A DNA stretch of 64,000 nt from contig JAIQDT010010138.1 in the NCBI GenBank assembly GCA_021521415.1, positions 1 to 64,000 of the forward strand, read 5' to 3'. This document shows positions 30,608 to 42,551 of the stretch, piece by piece. Both the position numbers and the translations under genes were made by a program. The notes beneath the pieces are model-generated. The model made no database searches and had not been told where the DNA came from. It worked only from the letters and a program-made list of their open reading frames with translations. Source of the DNA: Bidens hawaiensis (taxonomy: Eukaryota; Streptophyta; Magnoliopsida; Asterales; Asteraceae). How positions within the stretch are numbered: position 1 is the first letter of the stretch; every line of letters begins with the position of its first letter.

Positions 30608-32032
30608 TTAATTTACGTGACTTGAAGCACCATGAGGAGCGACATTCAGAAGATTTGGAGCAGTTAAGGTAAATTGACTTGGGATAGCTTCAATGGGTTG
30701 AACTAGTATAGCAGGGGCTTGAGTAGAGTAGGCTTGGTACACTTGAGCTTGGGAATGCGGGTTTTGGTAGAATTGGGTTAAGTAAGGTTGACCCTGGTTG
30801 ATGGGAGGGGCTTGAAGGATATGGGGTTGATGGGTTTGAACTTGGTGAGCATGGGTCAAGTAGTAGGGTGCAGTCACAGTTTGGGCTTGATGGGCATGGA
30901 TAAGTTGAGGGCAGCATTACGGAGATGATTTGGGTCTCCGCACTAATAGCAAGCACGGGTATTAGGAACACCGAGTTGAGTATGTGAGGAGGCTTGTGCA
31001 TTAGGCGGGACACGACAAGTGCTAGCAAGGTGGCCAAAGCGATTGCATTGGGTGCATAGTCGGCAAGAGGATTGAGCAGAGTGATGATGGTTACACTTGA
31101 CATATATGGGATAATGTCCGGCGTAGGCCTTTTTCTTCGGGGCATTTTGGTTTTGGTTGGGAGTAGGTTGGTTATTTGGTTGGTTAAAGGCATAGGCTTT
31201 ACGCTTGTTGCTATTGTTGTGGTTGTTGCAAAGATTGTTATTGTTGGAAGCAGGCTTGGGTTCGGCTTTAGCATCAGAGGCTGAGTTGGTTTCAGTCTTA
31301 CCGGAATTTGGCTTGGAATCCTTGCAAGACAAGGTTCCATCCCTAACATGACTGTCGGTGAGGGAAACAACTAGGCCTATAGCCTCACCGATGGTTAATG
31401 GATCACGACTCATCACAGTATCAAGGAAAATGTTTGGTAAACCGCGAACGTAATGTGAATGCCGCGATTCTTGGGGGTTACAAGATGGGGTACGATTCCG
31501 CTTAGTTTATGGAAGCGGTTTGAGTAGGTAGAGTTATCTCCACTATCTTGCTTGAGTTCCTAAAACTCGGCTTCAAGCCTTTGCAGTTCGTGATCAGGGC
31601 AGAACTCCTTCTTCATTTCCTCTTTGAGGTCTTCCCATGGCATGGCTACAACCAAGTCGGATCCTTGGTCAGCCCTCAAAGCATTCTACCATGTGACAGT
31701 CCGGCCCTCGAACTTTCTCGAGGCGAACATAGTCCGTTTGGCGTCCGGACAGTCACAGTGGATGAAAACATTCTCCAATTCTTCAAACTATTGTAGCAAT
31801 ACGGTGGCGTTTTCCTCACCAAGAAAGGATGGGGATTAGTGCTCAGAATGTTGCGGAAGACATAGTTGTTTGGTGTGGCCGAATTGCCAGATCCGTTGGA
31901 GTTGAGGCTTCAGATTTGAGTGATAATTGTAGGCATAGTAGCAACGAATTCCTTTGTGATCCTAGCAGCCAAGCGACGATCGTGAGAACTAGAGGAAAGT
32001 TGATGACGACGATGGTTTCTTAGAGACGACAT
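30608..32032 (-). pseudogene. G gag (decayed)
   Basis: The ATG at 32032 opens MSSLRNHRRHQ. After a frameshift near 31910 the chain reads the Gypsy Gag core (ELENVFIHCDCPDAKR, FEGRTVTWWNAL, PWEDLKEEMKKEFCP, STYSNRFHKLSG). The long open part, 31416-30943, follows (MSRDPLTIGEAIGLVVSLTD, then an Asn-rich linker) with the knuckle CTQCNRFGHLASTC. A second, degraded knuckle follows (ACY stop CGDPNHLRN). The C-terminal frame 30877-30608 is Gln/Pro-rich and repetitive. Stops near 31900, 31790, 31560 and 30942 break it. No protease follows, so Gag ends in its own tail. Confidence 0.85.
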
Positions 32033-33189
32033 TCTATATGGATAAAAAAATAAAAAAAAATAAGGATTTATAAGATGAAGGATAAGTTGAATAAATCATT
32101 TATATAATAGAAGGTTAGTGGTTTATATGATAACTTTGCTCTTACGAATAGGGGATATTATGAGGAGTAAAAGTAAAAGTTTGTAAAGCAATGGGCACAT
32201 TTCGTTGATATTTATGAGCTAATGTAGTAAAGTGATTAATGAGTGATAACTAGAAGAGGTTAGTTTAAAAGTTACAATTTTTGTTGATTAATTTATTTTA
32301 CAATAAACTAACGAAACGTAAATTGTGTGTTGGCCTACCATGAGCTCTCCATGGCAGTTTGAATGGCCCAACGAAAGTAACGAATATAAGCAACTGAGTT
32401 GGACAGCCCATGAGCATTACATGGCGTTTAAACTGTCCCAACTAATTAAAAAATTAACAATACAATGGAGTTTGTCGGCCCCTGAGCGTTACATGGCGTT
32501 TTGAACGACTAAACTAAATAACGAATAAATGAGAGAAATATGAGCAGTTGGAGCATCCCGTGAACCACCACATATGATGAACTCCACAAAAATATAAACC
32601 AAATGGAGAAATTGATAGTAGGAGTGCCCATGGATTCCATGGATTTTTCACCCAACTAACCACTTAAATAACGAAACATAATAACCAGGAAAACCGAATT
32701 TAGCCATGAACCATCGTGAATTCGGTTTAAAAGCAACCTAAGGTGTCGGTCGTATGACAATTGTGTTCCCGATTTGGCCTATAAGCTTGAGTACTGTGGC
32801 CAGGTTATCCTCCAGGTACGGAATGATGTCTTACCTTGGGTTCTCTGAACATATTTACCAAGGCCCAACTCACAGTACTCTCCCCCTTCCAGTTACGACA
32901 GGACCTTGTCACACTACCTAGCCTTAAGGTGTAGAGTAAAAACAAAAGTAGGGAATTCTTAAGTTATTTCCAAAAAAATAAAAGGCAATCTAAGTTAAGA
33001 AAAGTTTTCTTTGAAGGTAGCCTCAGAGTTTTGTGTGTGTGCATAACAATACAATAATAAATAATAAATAATTGATTATCTAAGAGAGATGTAAACAATT
33101 AATTCGAACTGATAAGGAAAACAGATAAGCACGTATGAGGCTCCTAAGCATGTTACTAGGGCACCACTAACGAGCTATCTTAATACTTC
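32033..33189 (-). repeat. G leader with degenerate 70-bp repeats
   Basis: Between gag and the primer-binding site the stretch 32325-32680 holds about five diverged copies of a unit around CATGAGCATTACATGGCG and GGCCCAACGAA. The rest shows no feature I can support. Confidence 0.6.
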
Positions 33190-33202
33190 GGCTTTGATAC
33201 CA
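33190..33202 (-). other. Primer-binding site of G
   Basis: Minus strand TGGTATCAAAGCC, three bases from the LTR end (TGTGACA). Confidence 0.88.
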
Positions 33203-33517
33203 ATCTGTCACACCCCAACCTAAGGCGAAAATGTCGGGACGTGAGCTGATTGCTCACAGCTCTCAAGGTTCTATCATGCAATATTAAAAGTGACAATATC
33301 TATAAATTTAATTAAATATTTCAAAGTACATGATTTCAAAATAGAAAAACTAAGGACAAGATAAAATTCAAGTTCTTGTTTCTTCTCTCTAGCAGCAATC
33401 CTAAGTGTCTTCAAACAACTTGACAATCACATCACACGATAACCTGCATATGCATTAAAATACAATAATTTTTGTCAACACTAGGTTGAGTGAGTATAAC
33501 ACCATATTTAAGACACT

Positions 33518-33545
33518 ATAATAATAATAATAATAATAATAATAA
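33518..33545. repeat. (ATA)n microsatellite in the G LTR
   Basis: About nine to ten uninterrupted ATA units. Confidence 0.9.
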
Positions 33546-34548
33546 AGATAAAGTGCAAATTGTTCCTGTGAGATAAACAGTTAAGCCATAGCACATAAAC
33601 AACCAATCAAACCATAAAGAAAGGGCTCAACCAATTCCATATAAATGTAAATTGGTTATCAAGTAAGGACTAAACCGTTGCCATAAAAATGGACATCGGT
33701 TGCCAAAGATAGTCGTATGATCATACTATAATGAGATTTTGTTGGACCTCTCTGAATGCGATTCAAGTAAGCAAGTAAGCAAATAGCAAGATAAGAAAAC
33801 TGATAAACACACAAGGATAAACAGTTGCTGTTTGAATATTATACAATATAAAAATAGCTAGTTAGGCATATGTCCCCAAAATGGTAAAAATGAGTTAAAA
33901 AGAGGGGAGTAAGATACCCACCTTAGCAAATAAGCGAGAGTAAAAGTAAGTGATAAGAATGATAATATACTTGCTCGTTGAGACGTAACAAAGACAAATC
34001 CTAACAAGTGTAAAAACGAAGAATACGACAAATCAAAGAATAGACTAATAGAGAATCGAGATAATAACGGTTATTTGCAACAATAATTAGATCACATTTA
34101 TTTCTTACATAGAGTGATTATCTTTAATTCAAAACTAATAATAAATAGCAATATATAAAAATACATATTTATACAAATAATTATTTTTAACATGTTATTA
34201 GTTATATTTTAATTATGTATATTTAAACTAAAACTCTTTTAAAACTTTTACATTAAAAATCCTTAACAATGATATTATATATATTTAATATGCTAATTAA
34301 ATTCTAAATACATATCTTAGATTAAAAATTCACTAAAATCTTCAATAATTCATACTATAACATATATACCTATGTATAAGAAAATATAAGGCTTTAACGA
34401 AGGTTCGGAAAAATATTTAGGTAATAGGTTGGTTTTATTAAAATACCGATTAATTAATATATTTATGATATTTTTAATTTATTAAATATATCATTGTATG
34501 TTTTTAAAAAATGGATTATTCATAATGAAACAACTAAAACCGGTGCTG

Positions 34549-34627
34549 GGGGTGGCTCGAACCCGCGCCCCTAGACTCTACTAGCGTTAACACAAATCCA
34601 CCCAACCAACTGCTCTAGATGACCAAT
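34549..34627 (-). other. tRNA-like module, second copy (G LTR2)
   Basis: On the minus strand TAGAGCAGTTGG (34617-34606) and GGTTCGAGCC (34563-34554) have the same spacing as at 9877/9932. The intervening bases differ, so it is retained in both LTRs with divergence. Confidence 0.55.
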
Positions 34628-35445
34628 TGGTTATTACTTCATAAAAGTTGTTTTAATAATATGAGTGTAATTAACCCCAATTTCAAATAAACCCTAGAAT
34701 CATCAATCACATTAACTTAGGATTGTTAACAGGATTCATGTTGGGGTTACTGCTATATGACCAAAGACGATTCCAACTCATGAATCAATTACCTTGTACA
34801 CTGATACGATGATGGTTAATCTAAGAACATAGCCGACTACTAAGGATCAAGAACATGATTAAACAAACAAATATAATCCAATTAACTATAGGGTTATATA
34901 CGCCGATAGTATAAGGATGCTAAATGCAAAGTTAATTGAGTTTATACGATCGTTTATATGCAATACGAATTAGGTTTAGGGTCGGCTTCGTATAAAACGC
35001 ATTGCAGATAAGATTTGATTCGAATTAACATAAATTTATGATGTTAGTTAGGCCGACACAATAATTAGTATATAACAACTTTTAATTAAATTCTATACTG
35101 TATGCGAGAATTGAGGTCCAAGATGCGATATTGTATACACGGGTACGTAATGAGTTTGGGTAGGATCTCTGGTAAACGAATTTGAGTAATAGGTTAGATA
35201 GGTTATAATATACAAATTTGCACTTTAGCCCTTCTTATATGGGAATGGAATCATATTTGGATAAAATCTTAGTTTAGGGTAACTTTTAGATATAATCCAA
35301 AGTTAATTATTATATATAATAAACATTATTAGTAAACTACTGAATACTCGAAATACGCGGTATTTTATCGTTTAAATTTCCCAAATGTGTAAACTGGTCA
35401 GTTAACGTATAAGAATATTAATTAGAAAAAATCCGAGTTGTTACA

Positions 35446-35826
35446 TTACTGTAGCTTACTCGAGATTGAACTATGCTAGGAGTAACACTTAGAATAATTC
35501 CATAAACTCTCTACCAGGGTACTTGAGATCCATCTTTATTTTATCTTTGCTCGACCCACTAGGTTACTCGTGAACTTAGTATAAGCAAAGATACATCAAG
35601 GGTGCTCGGTAGAAATTTGCTTAAAGAAGAACGGACCTTGCTCGACGAAGTGTGGCTTGCTCGAAGCTGACACTTAGAAGATTTTTTTAAGATTAGCTTG
35701 CTCGGTTAAGATATCTTGCTCGAGGAAGTAAAAACGTTGCTTGGAGTGTTTGAGCTTGCTCGAGTTCCATAATTTAGTAATTTTGGAGAGGTTGAGAAGA
35801 TTCCAATATTTCCTTTAGACCCAACA
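35446..35826 (-). repeat. Partial 3' LTR of E2
   Basis: 381 bp remain. CGAGCAAG occurs about seven times (seen as CTTGCTCG on the plus strand). Confidence 0.72.
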
Positions 35827-35930
35827 ATCTCCCATAGATTTGAACAAACTCAGATGCACCAAAACATACCTGGAACTACTTACACATATAAAAAATACAC
35901 ATCAAATCCTTCAAAGCAGCAAATTACATA

Positions 35931-36440
35931 CTAAAAAGGAAATGAATACAAGTTCAAATTCTTTTGAGCTCTTGCAAATTTGTATTGTTGTTGATGATAA
36001 TTAAATAGCTTCAATTGTGCACGTTTGGAGAGTTTCTCAAAAAACAAATCTGTAAAGTCATCCTTAAACATCACTATTCTGGCTCTTCCACATTTCATGA
36101 TAATCTGCAAAGCACCAGATTTAGAATCATAGAACAAGTCTATAGGCATGTCTTCTTTTTCTCAGGAATTGGTTCTCTTCTAACCGCAACTCTGGTAATT
36201 GAAATTGGTGGTAACTTGAGGGTTGAGATGATGATATTTTCTTCAAGGATGATGATCCATGAAATCTTTGAGTATATCCTGCTCTTTTTCTAGCCTAGTC
36301 ATAAGATTCCTGAAGCTCCTCAGGAGTACTATATGTTTTGCCCATTATCTTCTTAGCTTCATGAAGCTCCAATTCAAGATCTAGGTTATACATTCTTTTT
36401 ATTTCTTCTTTTAACTTCACAATCGGGTTATTATAACTTC
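35931..36440 (-). pseudogene. E2 extra 3' ORF (function unknown)
   Basis: The minus-strand frame reads VKLKEEIKRMYNLDLELELHEAKKIMG and TYSTPEELQESYD, then a TAG, ARKRAGYTQRFHG, a frameshift near 36150, and MPIDLFYDSKSGALQIIMKCGRARIVMFKDDFTDLFFEKLSKRAQLKLF to a stop at 35931. It lies just before the polypurine tract, like the E1 ORF, but the sequences are not alike by eye. I see no pol motif and do not recognise the family. Confidence 0.5.
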
Positions 36441-36462
36441 TTGCCCTATTTACCTAATTTGA

Positions 36463-37968
36463 GCAATTGGTGGGTAGAAATATTTCTACAAGTGATATAA
36501 CCGATGAAGATTATGCTCTGCAATCCAGATGATCTTGAAATGATGGATCTAAAATAGAATATGGCAATGATTGCGAGCAAGGTTAATATGTTTATGGAAA
36601 AGACAGGGAAAGACTTGCTTGCTATGAACAAGAGAATTGGCTTTGATATGTTAAAATTCAAATGCTACAATTGGAAATAGTTCGGTCATTTCTCCAAGGA
36701 ATGTGACAAGCGTAAGGAGTATTCTAGACCTCAAACTCAAGATAGAAGTTCCAACAAGAAGTATACTAACTTTGAGTCTAAAGAAAAGCCAAAAGGAGCA
36801 GAATCAGTCAAACCAGAAGGGTCACAAGCCTTCATTACTCAATATACAATTGATTGGAATCAAAGTTTGTTGGGCAATACACCTAATGAGGGAAATCAAG
36901 AAAATCTGGAATTGTTTGAGCAAACTGAGCAATTTGAAGATGCAAGTGGTGATAAGCTAACATATGAGAGTGATGAATCATTAACAAAGACTTATTCAGA
37001 TGATTCAAGCATGGACCAGCAAGGAACTTTTGCTTGTATGGTAAATATTGAAGAGGTTTGTTCTAACTCTTTTAACTATGTGCTGGTTGAATATGTTAAA
37101 GTAATGTCAACTATGGTTGTTGAATCTCTAAACACAAAATGTTCTCAGTGTGAGGAAAACAAGTTTAAACTTGAATCAGTTCGTCGTCACAATGAGACAT
37201 TGGTGTGTGAATTAACCATTCTTCGTGGTAACTATAGACAAGCAACTGAGATTGAACAAAAATCAATAGAAAAGACTGATGCTTTGTCGTATAGTAATCA
37301 TGATTTGAAAGCAGAGTTTTCAGTCGAATTAGTTACTATTGAGAATCTGTTTTGAAGTTGAGAACCAAGATCACTGAACTTGAAAATGAGGTTTTAGAAT
37401 TGAATAATAAATTGGGTAAATTTCGGGATTCGTCCTTTTTGTTAAATGAAATAATTGAAGTTTGTGGTCATCAAAAGGGAAGTGAAAATGGTTTGGGATT
37501 TGTTGAAGTTCCTCCTCCTTTCCAAGATGATTATTCTAAAATTTCAGTCACAGAAGATCGTAAGGAAGTTGATATTGATAGTCCTTTAAATATTGATCCT
37601 CCTGTGAATGAGAGCAAGGAAATAAAATAAGGAAGAACCTAAATTGGCAACACCTGTGAAATCAATTCTTAAAAGCCAACTCTAGAATCTCATATTTAAA
37701 GTAATAGGGTTTTCTCTGAAACTGATTGTGGAGTGCTAATTGAAGATGTTGTTGAACCAAATGTGATACACAAAGAAAAGAATATTCCACATTTTAACCA
37801 TATTATTTGTGAACCACATGATTTTGAGAAAGCTGTATATGGTTCACACATTTAAGAAGAAAGTGAGCTTAGATCAGAAAAACCTGTGATTGCTGATGAG
37901 GATTTGATGAAATTTATTGATCCTGTTGAGAGTAAAGTAAAGAGTGGTAGGGTTTGTAAATTAAAAGG
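36463..37968 (+). pseudogene. C3: Copia gag fragment related to C1
   Basis: It matches C1 from about 13343 to 14760: TSDITDEDY, a damaged zinc knuckle (CYNWK stop FGHFSKEC, second Cys changed to Trp) at about 36662-36705, an acidic region (36867-37355) and a coiled coil with LENEVLELNNKL. It continues through NEIIEVCGHQ and FVEVPPPFQDDY in the register that C1 has lost. Stops near 37355 and 37630 break it. It is cut by E2 on the left and by the C2 LTR on the right. AAAGG (37964-37968) is the likely target copy of C2. Confidence 0.8.
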
Positions 37969-38293
37969 TGTTAGTACATAAAATGTCTATCGCTTTGGTC
38001 TTGTAGGTCATGTATTAGAATAATAGAGTTTGGAATGTTTTGTAATGTTGTGAACTCATGAGAGTACTTATACGATGTTTGGCACTTGAGTTTAGAGTTT
38101 TTTTTGTTCAACTTGTACTTGTTCTATAATTTATCATATCATATTGTACTTCACTAATATTTAGATATATGATAAATAGAGAGAATATAATGAGAAATCT
38201 TATTGTTTTCAATCACGTTTAGGGATTCCGCACCTTCATGTTGATTCTAGATATCGATCTACGTCTTGTTCATGTCACGAACCCGGTCTTACA
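37969..38293 (+). repeat. 5' LTR of C2
   Basis: It starts TGTTAGTACATAA and ends GGTCTTACA, 325 bp, with the primer-binding site three bases later. The short length and the start resemble the C1 LTR. Confidence 0.7.
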
Positions 38294-38296
38294 TGT

Positions 38297-38308
38297 TGTA
38301 TCAGAGTA
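38297..38308 (+). other. Primer-binding site of C2
   Basis: TTGTATCAGAGT, a one-base variant of the Met-type site. Confidence 0.75.
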
Positions 38309-38857
38309 TCAGGCTTGTGTTTACTACCGAATTAAGAACATCAACTCATATGATGCTGACAATTTGCAAGTCAAAGTTTATCAACGAAACTTATTTCTTC
38401 AATTAAACACTCAAATGTGCTTCAAAATCAAATTCAACCTCAGTATCCTGTTCGTATACACCTGGTGATCATTTATGCAAGAGTTAATACATCAAATTCA
38501 ATCAGTTTTTTCAAGTATAAGATCATGATCAGGTTCACAGTTCTGTCAGCGTATAAGTTCTGATTGATCTCCGTATATGTCAACATCTCTTCGTGTATGT
38601 TGCTGATCCGTATAAGTGTGATCTACGTATAAGTGTGATCAACGTATAACATCATCTGAGTCGTATAAGTTCATCTTGCCGTATAAGTGAGTTCTGGGTA
38701 TAAGTTCAAGATAAAGAGTATAACTATTAAAACGTATAAGATACATATACACCGTATAAGTCCATAGTATAGCGTATAAGTCTTACACACTCCTAATACT
38801 TACACGCGTTATTACTTACACCATGTAACTACTGATTTTCTTGATTTACATGCAATT
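38309..38857 (+). repeat. C2 leader with repeated CGTATAAG
   Basis: Between 38548 and 38795 CGTATAAG occurs eight times exactly, with at least four near copies (CGTATAAC, GGTATAAG, AGTATAAC, AGTATAAG), at spacings of about 15-45 bp. No ORF. Confidence 0.88.
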
Positions 38858-40319
38858 ATGGAGAAAATGAATGCTTTCTGGTTACAACCTTCGGCAATAC
38901 TTCAAAACGCCAATCTAGAGAATGAAATGGGCACGTCTACTAAACCACCTAAGCTTTTGAGAATGGAGGATTATCCGAGCTGGGCGGAGAAATATGAGAC
39001 ATATGTGCAAGTTGTTAATTATGATGCATGGGAAGCAGTTGAAGTGGAGTACATCATTCCACGTAACGCGAATGGTACCAGCTATCGTTTATCACAAATC
39101 CCTGAGGGAGATAGAGCTATATTTATTTGAGAAAATAAAATGATTAATCTCTATCAACAATCCATTAAGTCCGAAATTTTTCAACTGTTACCACACAATG
39201 GCTCGTGTTACTCGTATATGTCAACATCTCTCCGTCCTCGAGTCATATGAATGTTTACTAGCTGGGAGAATTGGAAAATATAACATGAAGAAAGAGGATT
39301 ATGATCAAATCGATCCACAAGAGATAGAAATGTTGGATTTCCGTTGGCGCATGGCTAGTGTTGTCAGAAGAGCTCAAAGGTTTAGGGAAATTACTTGAAA
39401 GAATTGTTTTAACTGGATGACTTCTAAACTAGGATTTGACAAATCAAAGGTCTGATGTTTTCGATGTAAGGAAAAAGGGCATTTCAAGAGGGAATGCACT
39501 AACCAAGAAGTTGGTGAAAATAGTCCTAATTCATTTGGTATGGACTACAATAGACATGTCGTTTATCATCAAAGCTCTCCTGCACCAGCTGAATCATCAA
39601 AGAAACCCGAGACCTCGTCATCAAAAGCTTGTCACGCACAACTAGATGAAGGTTTCAACTGGTACTCTATAGTTCACATGGAAAATATAGCTGAGGTAAT
39701 TGGTGACGATCAACAAGTTGGAGAATAGATAAATGTTATGAATGCAGGTGAAGCACTGGAAGATGTGGAAAATGATGTTGAAGATGCTGCTATAAAGGAT
39801 GAGATCAAAGCAGCTAATCTTATTGATGATGAAAAGACTGAGTGTGATGGAACATGTGATGATCAAAACAAGAATAATACGGAGGAAATGTCAAGTGATC
39901 TTGAGGAGACAAAATCTCTTAAGAGTTTTGATTCAGTTCCAAATGAATTTTTCAAATTATTTTTGCCACCTGATATGTTTGATAGTTTTGCAGGTTGGTT
40001 TAATGGAGAGGACATTCCTCATGGAAAAATTGATTTTGGAGTTTATGAAGAATACTAGATTGCAATAGCTGATGAAATTCCAGTGGGTGTAAAGATTAAG
40101 GAAATGAGTGATGCAACTGTGCCAGCTGAAGGTGTTCCAGCGACAGTTGATGAAGTGAGTACTAAAGATGCTGAAGAAGAGTCCACTCATCATGCTTACA
40201 TGGCCGGGCAAGTAACATTTTCTACTCAAGAGGTTAAACATATTTGTGAGTCGTGTGATGAAAAATATTTTATAATTAACTCATTAAAAACCGACTACTA
40301 TAACATGTTTCATGATTAT
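38858..40319 (+). pseudogene. C2 gag, first part
   Basis: The ATG at 38858 (MEKMNAFWLQPSAI) starts a Copia gag core (MEDYPSWAEKYETYVQ, DRAIFI stop). After several stops come KEDYDQIDPQEIEMLDFRWRMASV and a CCHC knuckle CFRCKEKGHFKREC (near 39452-39495). An acidic region follows (39738-40058), then ADEIPVGVKIKEMSD to SLKTDYYNMFHDY, where D interrupts. The frame resumes at 54432 with YESIKEAYDKLQMCEK. Confidence 0.85.
40315..40319. other. Target-site duplication of D, left copy
   Basis: ATTAT precedes the TGTGACA start. The identical copy is at 54427-54431. Confidence 0.92.
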
Positions 40320-40673
40320 TGTGACAATCGTCAATTTCAGGTTAACTCCGTTAACTCAACTCCGTCAATTCAAACTTAAGATCACTAAATCTATAACGCA
40401 CACTTCATTACATTTAAACTAGGGTTTAAATGACGCTTAACACTTACTACATGTGTAGTCTTTCGGGATTTGCACCGAAACGCAAACGAGTTGACGCAAA
40501 CGATTGATGAATAAACGAAAAACGTGAAAACAGTAATTATGTGATAATTATGTGTTAGACTTATGTGTTACGTGATAACATGGTTATGAACATTAACTCA
40601 AGATGTAAACTAGTTAGTTAAGTTAGAAAAACAACAATTGAAAGTAGAGGGACTTGAGTGTAACTTGTATGTT

Positions 40674-40681
40674 TATAAATA
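40674..40681 (+). promoter_or_regulatory. TATA box of the D 5' LTR
   Basis: TATAAATA, followed by AGCC and a pyrimidine-rich stretch. The same site in the 3' LTR is at 52161-52168. Confidence 0.7.
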
Positions 40682-42551
40682 TAGCCTTAATAACTTAACC
40701 CTAACTTATTCTCTCCACACACACACAACCTCGATCGGAACTCTCCCACCCCAAACCCTTGGCTGCCGTTGATTTTCACACACACATACATCAAGAAATC
40801 AAGCTTGTGATTGAAGAACTAGGTGCTAGGAAGGTATAATTGATCATCCTATACATCTTTACTACTTGATTTTGATGTTTGTTGGGTTAATAACAAACCC
40901 TAGGAGCCGATTTCATGTATACATGTAATCAATATGATTGTTGTTGATTGAGTAATGATTTAATAAGTAGAATTGATATTGTAACATGTTGATTGTAGTG
41001 TCTTTGATTTGAGTTCAAACAAAAACCCTAATCTTGTATGTAATGTGTAATTGATGTGCATGGATAGTGTTTATGGAGTCTAGAGGGTTATATGAATGCA
41101 TGATAGTTCATAGATTGTTAATATGTTGAGTTTGGATGCAAACAGTTTCTGGACAGAATGTGTATATGATGTTTAAGTGACTGTAACGAAGTGTAAACGT
41201 GAAAATTGATTGAGATTATTGGTACTAAAGTAAACTAGGTTGAGTCTAGTTTCTATAAAGTATAAATTTGTAATTTTTGGACAAGTAGAAGTTAACTTTT
41301 ATGATTTTACAAAAACGTTGTGCAAAGCTGAGCTGTTAGACCTGCTGTTAGGTTGTTTTGTAAATGTTATATCTCATGAACTACAAGACCAATTGGGTTG
41401 GTTCCACTTCTGAAAGTTGACTTATTGAATTAGCAACCTAACCCAAGTGGTCTTGCATTTATTGAATTTTTCGTTTAACGGGAATTGCAAATAACATTCT
41501 TTTGCGCATGAATTTGACTGTTATGAGTTTGCTGTAATGATTTGATGATTGTGAGAAAACTATGTGGAATAAAAATATAATTAAATATGTTCTGGAAACC
41601 TAAGACATATGTGCTTCTGTGATGATTTTTGGTAAATTAATTGAGATGCAATTATCGGTGAAATAGTACAATCTTTCTAGTAGGATATCTGTCTCGGTGA
41701 AACTAGCTGCTGAGTTGTGTAAAAATGCATGAAACATGATACTTGCTATATAATTGTTTTGTTTTGACCAAAATACCCTTGCGGGGAATAATTGCTAATT
41801 GATTGCCATGATTTGACCAAATTGCTCTCATGGGGAATAATGGCTAGTTAATTGTTATTTGTTGACCAAAATGCCCTTACGGGGAATAATTGATAGTGAT
41901 GTACTTTATGAACACATGACACGTATATGATTGCTTACACATGTAATGTGTCACAAAAACACTTGTTTAAGTCACACACGATTCACAAACGAAACACGAA
42001 ACATGTTATGTGCATAGGTATTATGTGCCGGGTCTAGAGACTCGATAATATTCCGACACTTAGAAAAAATTCTCTTTATTGTTTTAGACCGCTAGAGAGA
42101 GTTTTTCGGTGACGCGCATCTTGGTGATTTAATTTTGGAAATTCTTCGCAAACAGTGAGTTTCACTTTCCCCTCTTTAAACTGTTTTCAAACGCTTTTCA
42201 CTTGGGGGAGATAACATACTCCACAACGCATTTAAGATTTTGTTATAAATTATATATCACTTGTAAAGGCTAAGTGGCAAACGAAACATTTGAAGTCCTA
42301 CACATCGAACCGGTTAATATTTTGAATAGCGAGTCACTGTTGAGTAGTACTACTGGGTTTGACAAACCCCACCCAACGCTAAACTCGACTGGAGGTCAAG
42401 CGGGTGTAATTTTGGCTAACACGTACCATGGTCTGGAGGACCTGGTGACAAGGCACTTAATAAACGAGTCAGCTTCGGTGTCGAAAACTTAGTAATACTT
42501 GTTGTATAGACTAGCTACCTATCGATATATAATTAACATAACACTATCTGG

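Larger units (their letters stand above)
28988..35445 (-). mobile_element. G: gag-only Gypsy derivative with 2.24-kb LTRs
   Basis: On the minus strand: 5' LTR (35445-33206), Met primer-binding site, leader, gag (32032-about 30608), a non-coding stretch, polypurine tract, and the start of the 3' LTR (29795-28988), which is cut by Gypsy A. Only 3.4 kb separate the LTRs and no protease, RT or integrase motif occurs in any frame. It is a non-autonomous element of the kind described as TR-GAG. The LTR end GGGGTGTGACA resembles D, so a Gypsy such as D may have supplied its enzymes (inference). Confidence 0.85.
33206..35445 (-). repeat. 5' LTR of G (LTR2), complete
   Basis: From TGTAACAACTCGG (35445) to GGGGTGTGACA (33206), 2240 bp. 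It is the only uninterrupted copy in the window and the reference that shows how the LTR1 pieces fit together. The outer flank TTACT (35446-35450) is the probable target copy. Its partner is off the window. Confidence 0.88.
35446..36462 (-). mobile_element. E2: 3' end of an LTR element
   Basis: On the minus strand an internal region (36462-35840) leads into a polypurine tract (TATGGGAGAT) and an LTR start (TGTTGGGTC at 35826) that is cut by G at 35445. The LTR shares the opening GGAATCTTCTCAAC and repeated CGAGCAAG words with the F LTR, so E2 and F are one family or close relatives. On the right it meets C3. Confidence 0.7.

Noticed and set aside
42274..42492. 72-codon open frame in the D 5' LTR, also in the 3' LTR (53761-53979)
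   Set aside because: The first codon is GTG after a TAA, with no ATG. It is present twice only because LTRs are copies. Two amino-acid changes give no sign of selection.
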